A stretch of 53,001 nucleotides of DNA from assembly GCF_012396125.1 (NCBI RefSeq), contig NZ_JAAXOX010000016.1, positions 1 to 53,001 of the forward strand. Direction: 5' to 3'. Made by a program: the position numbers and the translations under genes. Positions 1 to 7,281 of the stretch are shown here, piece by piece. The notes beneath the pieces are model-generated. The model was not told where the DNA came from. It did no database searches and saw only the letters and a list, made by a program, of their open reading frames with translations. How positions within the stretch are numbered: the first letter of the stretch is position 1; each line of letters opens with the position of its first letter. This DNA is from Cellulomonas denverensis (GTDB taxonomy: Bacteria > Actinomycetota > Actinomycetes > Actinomycetales > Cellulomonadaceae).

Positions 1-114
1 GACTTCGCGATCAACCAGGTGTCGATCAGCCCGGAGCGGGCCGAGAACCTGGACTTCTCCTCCTCGTACTACGACACCGCGCAGGCCGTGGTCACGGTCG
101 AGGGCAGCCCGGCG
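1..114 (+). pseudogene. Fragment of an amino-acid ABC transporter solute-binding protein (SBP_bac_3), cut at both ends
   Basis: Frame 1 from the first base reads DFAINQVSISPERAENLDFS followed by SSYYDTAQAVVTVEGSPAAG. This is the conserved core of family-3 periplasmic solute-binding proteins (the D-Y/F-AI-x2-x-S-I-S/T-PERA-x3-DFS-x2-YY block). After about base 114 the same frame turns into low-complexity Arg/Pro-rich nonsense and ends at 327, while a different frame becomes the sensible one. Only about 38 residues are present, against roughly 270 in the family. The 5' end is outside the window. Either the gene is truncated by a rearrangement or this is a sequence-assembly join; the sequence alone cannot decide. 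Confidence 0.6.
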
Positions 115-188
115 GCGGGACGACGACGGGCGCGGCCGCGGCCGGTGCTCCGACGACCCGGCCCGCCGGCGGCACCTCGCGGCGCGCG

Positions 189-1706
189 TTGCGGGGTGGC
201 CCAGTGTCCGCCGTGGGCCCGGACGGGCGCACCGCGGAGCAGGGTGGCGCGCCGTACCAGGTGCCCGGCATACAGCCCGACGCGCCCGCGCGCACCCGCC
301 GGTCGATCCGGTCGACCGACCCGGTGACCGGCGGCGCCGACGGACAGGTCCCCGGCGCACGTGCCACCGGGACGCCGAGCGGCGCAGCTGCCGAGCGCGC
401 CCCGCAGGCCGGACGATTCGCCGGGACCACGGGTGACGCCGGTGCGCCGGCCGGAGCCCCGGGCCGCGCGGCGGGACCGGGCGGGGCCGCGGGTGGTGCG
501 GCAGGACCTGGTGGGGCCGCGGGCCGCGTGGCGGGACCGGGCGGGGCCGGGGGCGGCGCGGCAGGACCGGGCGTGGTCGCGGGCTCGGGTGCCGGCACCA
601 GGGGCACGACCGGGCCGGGCGCTACCTCGGGTGGCGCGATGGGACCGGGTGCTGCCATGGGTGGCGCGACCGGACCGGGTGCTGCCACGGGTGGCGCGAC
701 GGGACCGGGTGCTGCCACCGGGAGTCCCGCGGGACCGGGCGGAGCCACGACCGGTGGCGTCTGGGGGCGCGGCACGGCCGCGGGAGCCTCCGCCGGAGCT
801 CCGGCGGGTACGCAGAGTGGCGCGGGATCGGCCGGGGCCGCGAGCAGCGCCGGTGGGCCGGCACGGCCCGCTGGACCGGCCGGCGCCGCAGGACGCGCAG
901 CAGGACCGACCAGGGCTGCCGGGGGTGCCGCCGGTCCGGCCGGTGCCACGGGAGGCTTCGGGGGACCGGCCAGTGCCGCGGGCGGTGACGCCGGAGCTGC
1001 CGCCGCGCGCGGTACGCAGACCGGGGTGGCTCCCGGAACCGGCGCCACGAGCGCGCCGGGTGCGCCCGGGCGTACCGGGCCCGTCGCCGGTGTCCCGGGC
1101 CAGGCCCCAGGCGTCTGGGGCGCGGGCGCCGCTCGAGCGGGCCAGCCCGGTGGTACGGCCGCGGGATCGACCGCGCAACCGGCCTCGGGTGCTCCGGCCT
1201 GGGGCCGGACCTCTGCCGCCGGGACGAGTGGTGGGCCCGGTGCCGCCGGAACCCCGGGTGCCGCCGCATCCGGTGCTGCGGCCACCACCACCTCGTGGAC
1301 CCCGGCGGGCACCGGCGCGGACACCACCCCGGCCACGACGCCCGGCGGCGACGCCCCGGCCGACCCGTCGCAGGGCGGCGAGGAGGTGCCGGACTGGCGG
1401 TCGCTGCTCAAGGCGATGGCCCCGCCGCCCGGCCCGGCCCAGGAGCCCGCCGAGACCGGCAGCATCCCGGTCGTCGGGAAGGACGAGAACACCGACGAGG
1501 TCGCCGCCGTCGACACCGAGGTGCCCGAGCGGATCCGGCGCCCGCTGCCGTTCACCTGGTTGCAGTGGATCATCCTGATCGTGGTGTTCTTCGTGCTCGG
1601 CTTCCTGATCGTGCTGGTCGCCAAGACCGCCGACATCGGTGCCACCGGCGATGTCGCCCCGGCGTTCGCGCTGGCCGCGGACCTGCTGCCCAGTCCACTG
1701 ACCTGA
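189..1706 (+). CDS. Ala/Gly/Pro-rich protein with C-terminal membrane segment, upstream of rsfS (5' end uncertain)
   Basis: The reading frame is open from the window edge. Protein-like sequence begins near base 111 (QPGGGTTTGAAAAGAP), so the true start is lost at the junction with the preceding fragment; 189 is a weak TTG and 204 a GTG alternative. About 350 residues are collagen-like Gly-Ala-Pro-Thr repeats, including 30-bp tandem units at 613-720. A conserved-looking tail follows: an acidic stretch (PDWRSLLKAM), then RPLPFTWLQW and one transmembrane helix (IILIVVFFVLGFLIVLVA) with a short C-terminal segment. It ends 31 bp before rsfS, the place where actinobacteria often carry an LCP/LytR-like or unnamed membrane protein between nadD and rsfS. 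Function unknown. The position and the clean tail support this frame over the competing open frames on both strands. Confidence 0.6.
   Translation: MRGGPVSAVGPDGRTAEQGGAPYQVPGIQPDAPARTRRSIRSTDPVTGGADGQVPGARATGTPSGAAAERAPQAGRFAGTTGDAGAPAGAPGRAAGPGGAAGGAAGPGGAAGRVAGPGGAGGGAAGPGVVAGSGAGTRGTTGPGATSGGAMGPGAAMGGATGPGAATGGATGPGAATGSPAGPGGATTGGVWGRGTAAGASAGAPAGTQSGAGSAGAASSAGGPARPAGPAGAAGRAAGPTRAAGGAAGPAGATGGFGGPASAAGGDAGAAAARGTQTGVAPGTGATSAPGAPGRTGPVAGVPGQAPGVWGAGAARAGQPGGTAAGSTAQPASGAPAWGRTSAAGTSGGPGAAGTPGAAASGAAATTTSWTPAGTGADTTPATTPGGDAPADPSQGGEEVPDWRSLLKAMAPPPGPAQEPAETGSIPVVGKDENTDEVAAVDTEVPERIRRPLPFTWLQWIILIVVFFVLGFLIVLVAKTADIGATGDVAPAFALAADLLPSPLT
613..720 (+). repeat. 30-bp tandem repeat, about 3.6 copies, inside the Gly/Ala-rich gene
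   Basis: Units at 613-642, 643-672, 673-702 and a partial one at 703-720 share the core GACCGGGTGCTGCC. Each encodes a decapeptide of the GPGAATGGAT type. The unit length is a multiple of three, so copy-number change keeps the frame. Confidence 0.8.
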
Positions 1707-1737
1707 TCCACCCACCCGATCCACCCCGAGGAGACCC

Positions 1738-2163
1738 GTGTCGGCATCCGACCGCGCGATCGACCTGACCATCGCGGCCGCCCGCGCCGCCGCCGACCTG
1801 AAGGCGGAGGAGATCATCGCGCTGGACGTCAGCGAGCAGCTGGTGCTCACCGACGCCTTCCTGATCGCCTCCGGCACCAACGAGCGCCAGGTGAACGCCA
1901 TCGTGGACGCGGTCGAGGAGGCGCTGCACAAGCTCGGCGCCAAGCCGCTGCGCCGCGAGGGCCGTTCCGAGGGTCGCTGGGTGCTGCTGGACTTCGGCGA
2001 CGTGGTGGTACATGTCCAGCACGCCGAGGACCGGGTGTACTACGCCCTGGAGCGGCTGTGGAAGGACTGCCCGGTGATCGAGCTGCCCGCAGACCTGCAC
2101 GGTCCGGACGACGACGGCACTGAGGGCACCGAGGGCACTGAGGGCACCGAGGACCCGCGGTGA
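1738..2163 (+). CDS. rsfS: Ribosome silencing factor RsfS
   Basis: This is a RsfS/YbeB/Iojap-family protein of 141 residues that binds ribosomal protein uL14 on the 50S subunit and blocks subunit joining in starvation. Family landmarks are visible: the N-terminal helix with DLKAEEIIALDVSEQLVLTD, the FLIASGTNERQVNAIVDAV strand-helix, and EGRSEGRWVLLDFGDVVVHV. The GTG start at 1738 follows GAGGAG by 5 nt. The C-terminal end beyond the domain is an acidic repeat (GTEGTEGTEGTE) encoded by a 12-bp tandem duplication, which is species-specific decoration. The stop codon overlaps the next GTG start (GTGA), so translation of the phosphatase is probably coupled. Confidence 0.95.
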   Translation: MSASDRAIDLTIAAARAAADLKAEEIIALDVSEQLVLTDAFLIASGTNERQVNAIVDAVEEALHKLGAKPLRREGRSEGRWVLLDFGDVVVHVQHAEDRVYYALERLWKDCPVIELPADLHGPDDDGTEGTEGTEGTEDPR

Positions 2164-2855
2164 CCGCCGGGCGGGTGGTGCTCTGGCGGCACGGGCGCAC
2201 CGCCTGGAACGCCGGTGCCCGGTTGCAGGGCCAGTCGGACATCCCGCTGGACGAGGTCGGACTGTGGCAGGCCGCCACCGCCGCGCAGGCACTGGCCGCC
2301 CAGCACCGTCCCGCCCGGATCGTCAGCTCCGACCTCGGCCGCGCCCACGCCACCGCCCAGGCCCTGGCCGACGTGACCGGCATCCCGGTCCAGACCGATC
2401 AGCGGCTGCGCGAGCGCTCGTTCGGGGTCTGGGAGGGTCTGACCGCCGAGGAGATCGACGCCGGCTGGCCGGAAGAACAGAAGGTCTGGCGGGCCGGGGG
2501 GCACCCGGAGGGCATCAATGCCGAGACCCGCGCCACCGTCCAGTCCCGGGTGGTCGAGGCAGTCGAGTCGCACGCCGCGGACCTCGGCCGGAACGACGTG
2601 CTGGTGGTGGTCTCGCACGGCGCCGCGATCGGTGCCGGGCTGACCGGCCTGCTCGGGCTGCCCGCCGAGTGGCGCGGCCTGTCCGGGATGGCGAACGCGC
2701 ACTGGGCCGAGGTGGTCCCGTCCCGCCGTGGCCACGACCCGGCCTGGATGGTGCAGGTGCTGAACTTCGGGCCGGTCTGGGCGTCCTCGGACTGGAACTC
2801 CGGACCGGACACCGAGGCCGCCACCCTGGACGAGGAGGTCCGCGATCCGGCGTGA
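2160..2855 (+). CDS. Histidine phosphatase family protein (phosphoglycerate mutase-like)
   Basis: This is a 231-residue branch-1 histidine phosphatase. The catalytic motif LWRHGRTAWN lies at residues 8-17 (phospho-acceptor His in RHG), followed by the usual GxxQG-like LQGQSDIPL. The acid region RSFGVWEGLTAEEI and the second catalytic His in VVVSHGAAIG (around residue 158) are intact. The substrate is not predictable; family members include cofactor-dependent phosphoglycerate mutases and many small-molecule phosphatases. It starts inside the rsfS stop codon and the pair is a common actinobacterial arrangement. It is followed by tRNA-Ala. Confidence 0.9.
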   Translation: MTAGRVVLWRHGRTAWNAGARLQGQSDIPLDEVGLWQAATAAQALAAQHRPARIVSSDLGRAHATAQALADVTGIPVQTDQRLRERSFGVWEGLTAEEIDAGWPEEQKVWRAGGHPEGINAETRATVQSRVVEAVESHAADLGRNDVLVVVSHGAAIGAGLTGLLGLPAEWRGLSGMANAHWAEVVPSRRGHDPAWMVQVLNFGPVWASSDWNSGPDTEAATLDEEVRDPA

Positions 2856-2874
2856 GCCGGGTCACCGGAGCCGA

Positions 2875-2905
2875 TTGGCGTTTTGCCTCGCCGATCACCT
2901 ATGCT
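2875..2905 (+). promoter_or_regulatory. Candidate promoter of the tRNA-Ala gene
   Basis: TTGGCG (2875-2880) and TATGCT (2900-2905) are separated by 19 bp, about 55 bp upstream of the tRNA. The spacing is slightly long for a sigma-70-type promoter, so this is moderate support only. Confidence 0.4.
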
Positions 2906-2960
2906 CGTACACGCCCGCACGGCGGGTGATGAGGCAAGATCCCTGCGGATCGCGGCTCAT

Positions 2961-3033
2961 GGGGCTGTGGCGCAGCTGGTAGCGCACCTGCATGGCATGC
3001 AGGGGGTCAGGGGTTCGAGTCCCCTCAGCTCCA
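2961..3033 (+). tRNA. tRNA-Ala (anticodon GGC)
   Basis: A 73-nt cloverleaf is readable. The acceptor arms GGGGCTG and CAGCTCC pair with one G-U. The D-arm is GCGC-AGCTGGTA-GCGC. The anticodon stem CCTGC/GCAGG encloses the loop ATGGCAT with anticodon GGC at 2994-2996. The T-arm contains GGTTCGAGTCC. The discriminator is A and no CCA is encoded. A strong hairpin terminator follows within 10 nt. Confidence 0.97.
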
Positions 3034-3042
3034 CCCACATCG

Positions 3043-3070
3043 GAAGGGCCGGTCTTCGGACCGGCCCTTC
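3043..3070 (+). terminator. Hairpin terminator after tRNA-Ala
   Basis: A perfect 12-bp stem (GAAGGGCCGGTC / GACCGGCCCTTC) closes a TTCG tetraloop, 9 bp after the tRNA. There is no long T tract, as usual in high-GC actinobacteria. Confidence 0.85.
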
Positions 3071-3118
3071 TGCGTGGGTGGCGTTCCCGCCCCCGCAGCG
3101 GTGCCGAAGGGAGGGCCG

Positions 3119-3901
3119 GTGTCCGAGTTCCGGCGCAGCACGCGGCTGCCCCACCTGGAGGCCCGGCGCTCCAGCCAGGACACCTCCTGCTACCGGGCGC
3201 ACTCCCACGACACCCTGTCGATCGGCCTGGTCGAGGCCGGTGCGACGGTGCTGACCGGTGCGCTCGACGGCGCGATCCGGCTGGGGGAGGGCGACGTGGT
3301 CGTGATCCCGGCCGGGCACGTGCACGCCTGCAACCCCGCGGCCGGTCGCTGGCGGTACCAGATGATCCACCTGGACCAGGACTGGGCGGCCGCCCTGGCG
3401 CCCGAGGCGACCGAGCTGTTCGACGGGGTGCGGGTGTTCCGCCGGCCGGACCTGCCCGCCCTGGTCGATGCGCTCGGGGACGCGATTGCCGCGGACGTGG
3501 ACGCCCCGGTCCTCCGGACGCGGACGCAGGCCGTGGCGACCGCGCTGGACGCCGCAGCGCCCGCCCATGTGGCGCCGGAGCGGGCGGACCCGGAGTTGCT
3601 CGACCGGCTGGCCACGGTCCTGCACCGGCTCGGAACCGCGGAGACCAACCCGGCGCTCGACGACCTCGCCGCGTCGGTGGGCATGACGCGATCCCAGCTG
3701 GTCCGGGCGATGCGCCGCGTCACCGGGCTGTCCCCGCTGGCCTGGCGGCAGAACGCCCGCGTGATCCGGGCCCGGCGGATGCTCCGCGCCGGCCGGCCGA
3801 TCGCCGAGACCGCGCACGCGCTCGGGTTCACCGACCAGAGCCACTTCCACCGGGTGTTCCGGGCGCATGTCGCCGCCCCGCCCGGCGCCTACCGGGGCTG
3901 A
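3119..3901 (+). CDS. AraC-family transcriptional regulator with N-terminal cupin-like sensor domain
   Basis: The protein has about 260 residues when started at GTG 3119, chosen because AAGGGAGG lies 4 nt upstream; an earlier in-frame start at 3074 adds only 15 unlikely residues. Residues 1-140 form an AraC ligand-binding cupin (YRAHSHDTLSIGLVEAG, then GEGDVVVIPAGHVHACNP). The C-terminal third holds two helix-turn-helix motifs, ending with the family signature IAETAHALGFTDQSHFHRVFRAHVA. It lies directly upstream of a LysE-type exporter in the same direction. AraC-LysE pairs of this kind usually mean the regulator controls the exporter in response to the exported small molecule. The ligand is unknown. 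Confidence 0.9.
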   Translation: MSEFRRSTRLPHLEARRSSQDTSCYRAHSHDTLSIGLVEAGATVLTGALDGAIRLGEGDVVVIPAGHVHACNPAAGRWRYQMIHLDQDWAAALAPEATELFDGVRVFRRPDLPALVDALGDAIAADVDAPVLRTRTQAVATALDAAAPAHVAPERADPELLDRLATVLHRLGTAETNPALDDLAASVGMTRSQLVRAMRRVTGLSPLAWRQNARVIRARRMLRAGRPIAETAHALGFTDQSHFHRVFRAHVAAPPGAYRG

Positions 3902-3955
3902 CCGCCCGAACGTACAAGACCGCGACCGTGGCCGGCCGGGATGCTCGGCGGCGAG

Positions 3956-4573
3956 ATGGAGCAGTTTCTCGCGGTGGCCGCCGCGCACTTCCTGGCCCTG
4001 CTGATCCCCGGCGTCGACTTCTTCCTGATCGCCCGGACCTCGCTGGCGCACGGCTGGCGCAATGCCACCGGCGCGTGCCTGGGCATCGCCGCCGCCAACG
4101 CGCTGTTCATCACCGCCGCGTTCTGCGGGGTGTCGCTGATCTCGCACCCGCTGGTGCTCGGGATCGTGCAGGCGGCCGGCGGTGGGTTCCTGATGGTGAT
4201 CGGGGTCGCGTTCCTGCGGTCCAGCCCGGTGGCCGACCTGGGCCGGGCCGAGGGCGTGCAGGCGGCGACCTGGCGCAGCAGTGCCGGGCTGGGTCTCGCC
4301 TCCGGGCTGCTCAACCCCAAGAACGCGCTGTTCTACCTCAGCCTGGCGGCCGTGGTCGGGACGGTCGCGCCGCTGACCCGGGTGCTGTACGGCGCGTGGA
4401 TGGTCGGCGTCGTCCTGCTCTGGGACGTGCTCGTGGCGGTGGCGCTCGGGTCCCGGCGGGCGCTGGCTCGGTGGGGGCGGGTGCTGCCGTGGCTGACCCG
4501 GATCGCCGGGGTGTTCCTGGTGCTGTTCGGCGGCGCGATGCTCGTGACGCTGGTGGTCCAGCACCGGGGGTGA
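3956..4573 (+). CDS. LysE/RhtB-family amino-acid exporter
   Basis: This is an integral membrane protein of about 205 residues with six predicted membrane segments. The family start MEQFLAVAAAHFLALLIPGVDFF and the loop motif GLLNPKNALFYLSLA are present. LysE/RhtB proteins export amino acids or derivatives (lysine, homoserine, threonine and others). ATG 3956 was chosen because it begins exactly at the family's usual N-terminus; ATG 3941 in the same frame would add five residues and cannot be excluded. It follows the AraC regulator by 54 bp and is probably regulated by it. Confidence 0.88.
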   Translation: MEQFLAVAAAHFLALLIPGVDFFLIARTSLAHGWRNATGACLGIAAANALFITAAFCGVSLISHPLVLGIVQAAGGGFLMVIGVAFLRSSPVADLGRAEGVQAATWRSSAGLGLASGLLNPKNALFYLSLAAVVGTVAPLTRVLYGAWMVGVVLLWDVLVAVALGSRRALARWGRVLPWLTRIAGVFLVLFGGAMLVTLVVQHRG

Positions 4574-4588
4574 GCGCTCCGCCTGGCG

Positions 4589-4604
4589 TACGATCGCGCC
4601 CGTG
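4589..4604 (+). promoter_or_regulatory. -10 hexamer of a leaderless transcript for the DUF6153 gene
   Basis: TACGAT (4589-4594) lies exactly 7 nt before the GTG at 4602 and there is no Shine-Dalgarno sequence in between, which fits transcription starting at the start codon. Confidence 0.5.
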
Positions 4605-5096
4605 GCGACGGTGGTGGCGAGACGACCCGGAACGGGTCTGCGCCGCCTGCTGGCCGGTGGACTGCTGGTGGTTGCCGTGATCGTCGGGCTGCTCACGATG
4701 CACGCGCCGGACCCTGGCGGTGCTGACCACGCCGCGGCCAGCGGGCATGCCGCCCTCGCCCTCGACACCGCCGCCGGACGCGCCGATCACACCGGTCGTG
4801 CCGCCGCGGCCGTGCACGCCGCCCGGGCCGGTGCTCCGGTCGCCACGGTGCTCGCGGGGCTGCCGGGGCAGACCGACTCCGGCGCCTCGTGCATCGGGTG
4901 CGGGACGCAGGGGCACACCGGGCAGGCGATCGGCTGCCTGCTGATCCTAGTGCTGGCGATCCTGCTGCTGCCGGCGCCGGGCCGGGCATTCCTGCGGGGC
5001 GCACCCGCGCGTGCCGGTGCGGGGTGGTGGCCGGTGGGCCGGATCGCGGTGCCGCGACCACCGTCGTTGGCGGTGCTCTGCATCAGCCGGACCTGA
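4602..5096 (+). CDS. DUF6153-like small membrane protein, copper-module neighbour
   Basis: The protein has 164 residues: a membrane helix near the N-terminus (LLAGGLLVVAVIVGLLTMHA), a His/Ala-rich middle, a short Cys motif (SCIGCGTQGH) and a second membrane helix (AIGCLLILVLAILLLPAPG). This layout matches the DUF6153 family, which commonly sits beside DUF305 proteins in actinobacteria. The two cysteines and several histidines would suit metal binding, but this is inference. The DUF305-CueP gene follows 95 bp downstream. The role is probably in copper handling at the membrane; no biochemistry is known to me. Confidence 0.65.
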   Translation: MATVVARRPGTGLRRLLAGGLLVVAVIVGLLTMHAPDPGGADHAAASGHAALALDTAAGRADHTGRAAAAVHAARAGAPVATVLAGLPGQTDSGASCIGCGTQGHTGQAIGCLLILVLAILLLPAPGRAFLRGAPARAGAGWWPVGRIAVPRPPSLAVLCISRT

Positions 5097-5191
5097 GGGG
5101 TGGCAGGACCCGGTGCACCCGCACCGTGGTCCCCGCACCATCGCGCCGCGCTGCCCGCGGTGCGACCCACCCACCACGTTCGGAGTACCCG

Positions 5192-6229
5192 ATGACCATG
5201 CGTGCTGCCGCGCCCGCGGCCCTTGCCCTGTCCACCGCTCTCGTCCTGGCGGGCTGTTCCGCCGGAACGACCGATCCCGCCGACGCGGACGTGATGTTCG
5301 TGTCGATGATGGCCGTCCACCACGAGCAGGCGATCGAGATGAGCGACGTCCTGTTGGCGAAGGACGACGTCGACCCGGAGGTCGCCGACCTGGCCCGGGA
5401 GATCCAGTCCGCCCAGGAGCCGGAGATCGACCAACTGCGCGGCTGGCTGGCGGACTGGGGCGTCGATGATGCCGACCAGGACATGGCCGGGATGGACCAC
5501 GGCGACGGGATGGTCGCCGACGACGACCTGGCCGCGCTCGACGCCGCGGACGGTCCGGCGGCCTCCCAGCTGTTCCTGACCCAGATGATCGAGCACCACG
5601 AGGGTGCGGTCGAGATGGCCCGGACCCAGATCGAGGACGGCACCGTGCCGGAGGTGACCGACTTCGCCCAGACGGTGGTCGAGGACCAGACCGCCGAGAT
5701 CGAGCGGATGCAGTCGATGCTCGGCGACACCGACACCGACACCGACACCGCCGCCCTGCTGGACCGATACGACCTCGGCGGGCTGGACGCGGCCGGGGTG
5801 ATCGACCGGCTGGACGCCCTCCCGGTCGACCAGCGTCCCACCGGGCTGATGGCCTCGGTGCGCCCGGACGTCCTGCTGCTCAGCGACCAGGACACCGCCG
5901 CGGCCGAGCTGCCGATGCCGACCGGCCGGGTGTACGTGTCGGTGGCGCCCTACCGGGAGCAGACCCACGACTGCTGGTTCCACAGCCTGACCACCTGCCG
6001 CGGCGAACTGGCGAACACCGAGGTCCGGCTGACGCTGGTCGCCGACGACGGCGAGGTGCTGGTCGACGAGACCTGGACCACCTTCGACAACGGCTTCACC
6101 GGGCTGTGGCTGCCGCGGGGGATCGAGGGCGAGCTGACCGTCGAGGCGGATGGCCGGACCGGCACCGCTCGGGTGTCCACGGTGGGCGATGAGGACGCGA
6201 CCTGCGTGACCACCCTGCGGCTGAGCTGA
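5192..6229 (+). CDS. Lipoprotein: DUF305 domain fused to a CueP copper-binding domain
   Basis: The protein has 345 residues. A lipoprotein signal (ALALSTALVLAGC, lipobox LAGC) is followed by a DUF305 ferritin-like four-helix domain (residues about 30-175) with paired metal-ligand motifs MMAVHHEQAIEM and MIEHHEGAVEMA and an insert MAGMDHGDGM. An Asp-Thr linker leads to a second domain (about 190-345) that matches CueP: ASVRPDVLLLSD, then the conserved THDCWFHSLTTCRGEL with both cysteines, then TFDNGFTGLWLPRGI and a final Cys. In enterobacteria CueP is a periplasmic copper-binding chaperone that supplies Cu to superoxide dismutase. The start at 5192 has GGAG 6 nt upstream. A DUF305-CueP fusion suggests one surface-anchored copper-binding protein with two different sites. 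Confidence 0.88.
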   Translation: MTMRAAAPAALALSTALVLAGCSAGTTDPADADVMFVSMMAVHHEQAIEMSDVLLAKDDVDPEVADLAREIQSAQEPEIDQLRGWLADWGVDDADQDMAGMDHGDGMVADDDLAALDAADGPAASQLFLTQMIEHHEGAVEMARTQIEDGTVPEVTDFAQTVVEDQTAEIERMQSMLGDTDTDTDTAALLDRYDLGGLDAAGVIDRLDALPVDQRPTGLMASVRPDVLLLSDQDTAAAELPMPTGRVYVSVAPYREQTHDCWFHSLTTCRGELANTEVRLTLVADDGEVLVDETWTTFDNGFTGLWLPRGIEGELTVEADGRTGTARVSTVGDEDATCVTTLRLS

Positions 6230-6232
6230 CCG

Positions 6233-6271
6233 GACCGCTCGGCCGCTCCTCTCCGCGGTGGGGGAGCGGTC
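6233..6271. terminator. Possible bidirectional hairpin between convergent genes
   Basis: Nested inverted repeats GACCGCTC (6233-6240) / GAGCGGTC (6264-6271) and CCGCTCC / GGAGCGG lie in the 57-bp gap between the convergent DUF305-CueP and murR genes. The loop is long, so support is weak. Confidence 0.4.
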
Positions 6272-6286
6272 GAGCGCCCCGCGGTG

Positions 6287-7168
6287 CTACCGCGCCCCCG
6301 GCCACCTCAGGTGCTGCGGGTCCACCGCCGCCCGGGTCGCCCGCAGCGCCTCGTCCACGTTGTCGTAGCGCAGCTGCGCCACCCGCATGAACAGGAAGTC
6401 GACCACGGCGAGCTGGGCCATCCGGCTGGCGAGGGCGGCCGCGCGCAGGGTGGCCTCGCGGGCCGGGGTCTGCAGCACCTCCTGGGCGGCGCTGCCGATC
6501 GGTGAGGCGGGGTCGTTGGTGACCGCGACGGTGTAGGCGCCCGCCCGGCCGGCGACCTCCAGGGTGCGCAGCACGTCGACGGTGCCGCCGCTGAACGAGA
6601 ACGCGATCGCGGTGGTGTCCTGGTCGGCGAGCGCGGCGTGGGTGAGCTGGACGTGGGTGTCGATGGACTGCAGGCACATCAGGCCGATCCGCTGCAGTTT
6701 CTGGGTGAGGTCGGTGGCAGCCAGGCCGGAGGCGCCGACCCCGAACACCGCGACGTGGTGGCCGGCGGCGACCCGCTGCGCGACCCGTTCCAGGGCGGCC
6801 AGGTCGAGGGTGCGGGCGGTCTGCTCGATGGTGCGGGCCTCGTGGAAGGCGACCTTGCCCACCATGTCGGCGAGGGTGTCCGAAGCGTTGAGCTGACCCT
6901 CGGCGATGTCCGAACGTTCGAGTTCGACCGCGCGGCGGGAGAGCTCCTGGGTGAGCCGGACCCGCAGGGCGGGGAAGCCGGAGAAGCCGAGGGTCTTGGC
7001 GACCCGGACCACCGACGCGCGGGACACCCCGGCCCGGTCGGCGAGCGAGGAGACGGTGGCGCTGAGGGCGGCCTCCGGGTCGTCCAGCAGGGCGGCGGCG
7101 ACCCGGCGTTCGGCGGGGCCGAGCCGGGGCAGGGCCGCGCGGATCGCCTCGAGCGCGTCGTCGGGCAT
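6287..7168 (-). CDS. murR: MurR/RpiR-family transcriptional regulator of MurNAc catabolism
   Basis: The protein has about 293 residues: an N-terminal RpiR helix-turn-helix (LADRAGVSRASVVRVAKTLGFSGFPALR, residues 42-70) and a C-terminal SIS sugar-phosphate-binding domain (VFGVGASGLAATDLTQKLQRIG and AIAFSFSGGTVDVLRTLEVA). ATG 7168 was chosen because GGAGG sits 5 nt upstream; an in-frame start 12 codons earlier lacks one. It is divergent from murQ-murP-mupG. RpiR proteins in such loci sense N-acetylmuramic acid 6-phosphate. Two direct repeats in the divergent region are candidate binding sites. The MurNAc assignment rests on the neighbouring operon. Confidence 0.9.
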   Translation of the reverse strand: MPDDALEAIRAALPRLGPAERRVAAALLDDPEAALSATVSSLADRAGVSRASVVRVAKTLGFSGFPALRVRLTQELSRRAVELERSDIAEGQLNASDTLADMVGKVAFHEARTIEQTARTLDLAALERVAQRVAAGHHVAVFGVGASGLAATDLTQKLQRIGLMCLQSIDTHVQLTHAALADQDTTAIAFSFSGGTVDVLRTLEVAGRAGAYTVAVTNDPASPIGSAAQEVLQTPAREATLRAAALASRMAQLAVVDFLFMRVAQLRYDNVDEALRATRAAVDPQHLRWPGAR

Positions 7169-7215
7169 GACACCTCCGGGAATGGTCCGCGGCAAGTCTG
7201 GCACACCAGGATGAC

Positions 7216-7258
7216 ACGATGTTTGACCAAGCGCCCATCAGCTGGAACGATGTTTCAC
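7216..7258 (+). promoter_or_regulatory. Candidate murQ promoter with two MurR operator repeats
   Basis: TTGACC (7223-7228) and AACGAT (7246-7251) are spaced by 17 bp and make a plausible promoter about 30 bp before murQ. The direct repeats ACGATGTTTGAC (7216-7227) and ACGATGTTTCAC (7247-7258) are 31 bp apart (three helical turns); one covers the -35 and the other the -10. This is the geometry expected for repression by a dimer or tetramer of MurR. Confidence 0.6.
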
Positions 7259-7281
7259 GCACCGCCGACAAGGGAGTTCAC

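Noticed and set aside
69..1943. Very long minus-strand open frames (624 and 551 codons) opposite the Gly/Ala-rich gene
   Set aside because: They are Arg/Gly/Pro noise produced by high GC and repeats, run antisense across the start of rsfS, and have no domain or ribosome-binding site.
2957..4768. Minus-strand 603-codon open frame over tRNA-Ala, araC and lysE
   Set aside because: It covers a tRNA and two recognisable genes on the other strand; composition is His/Arg/Pro shadow sequence.
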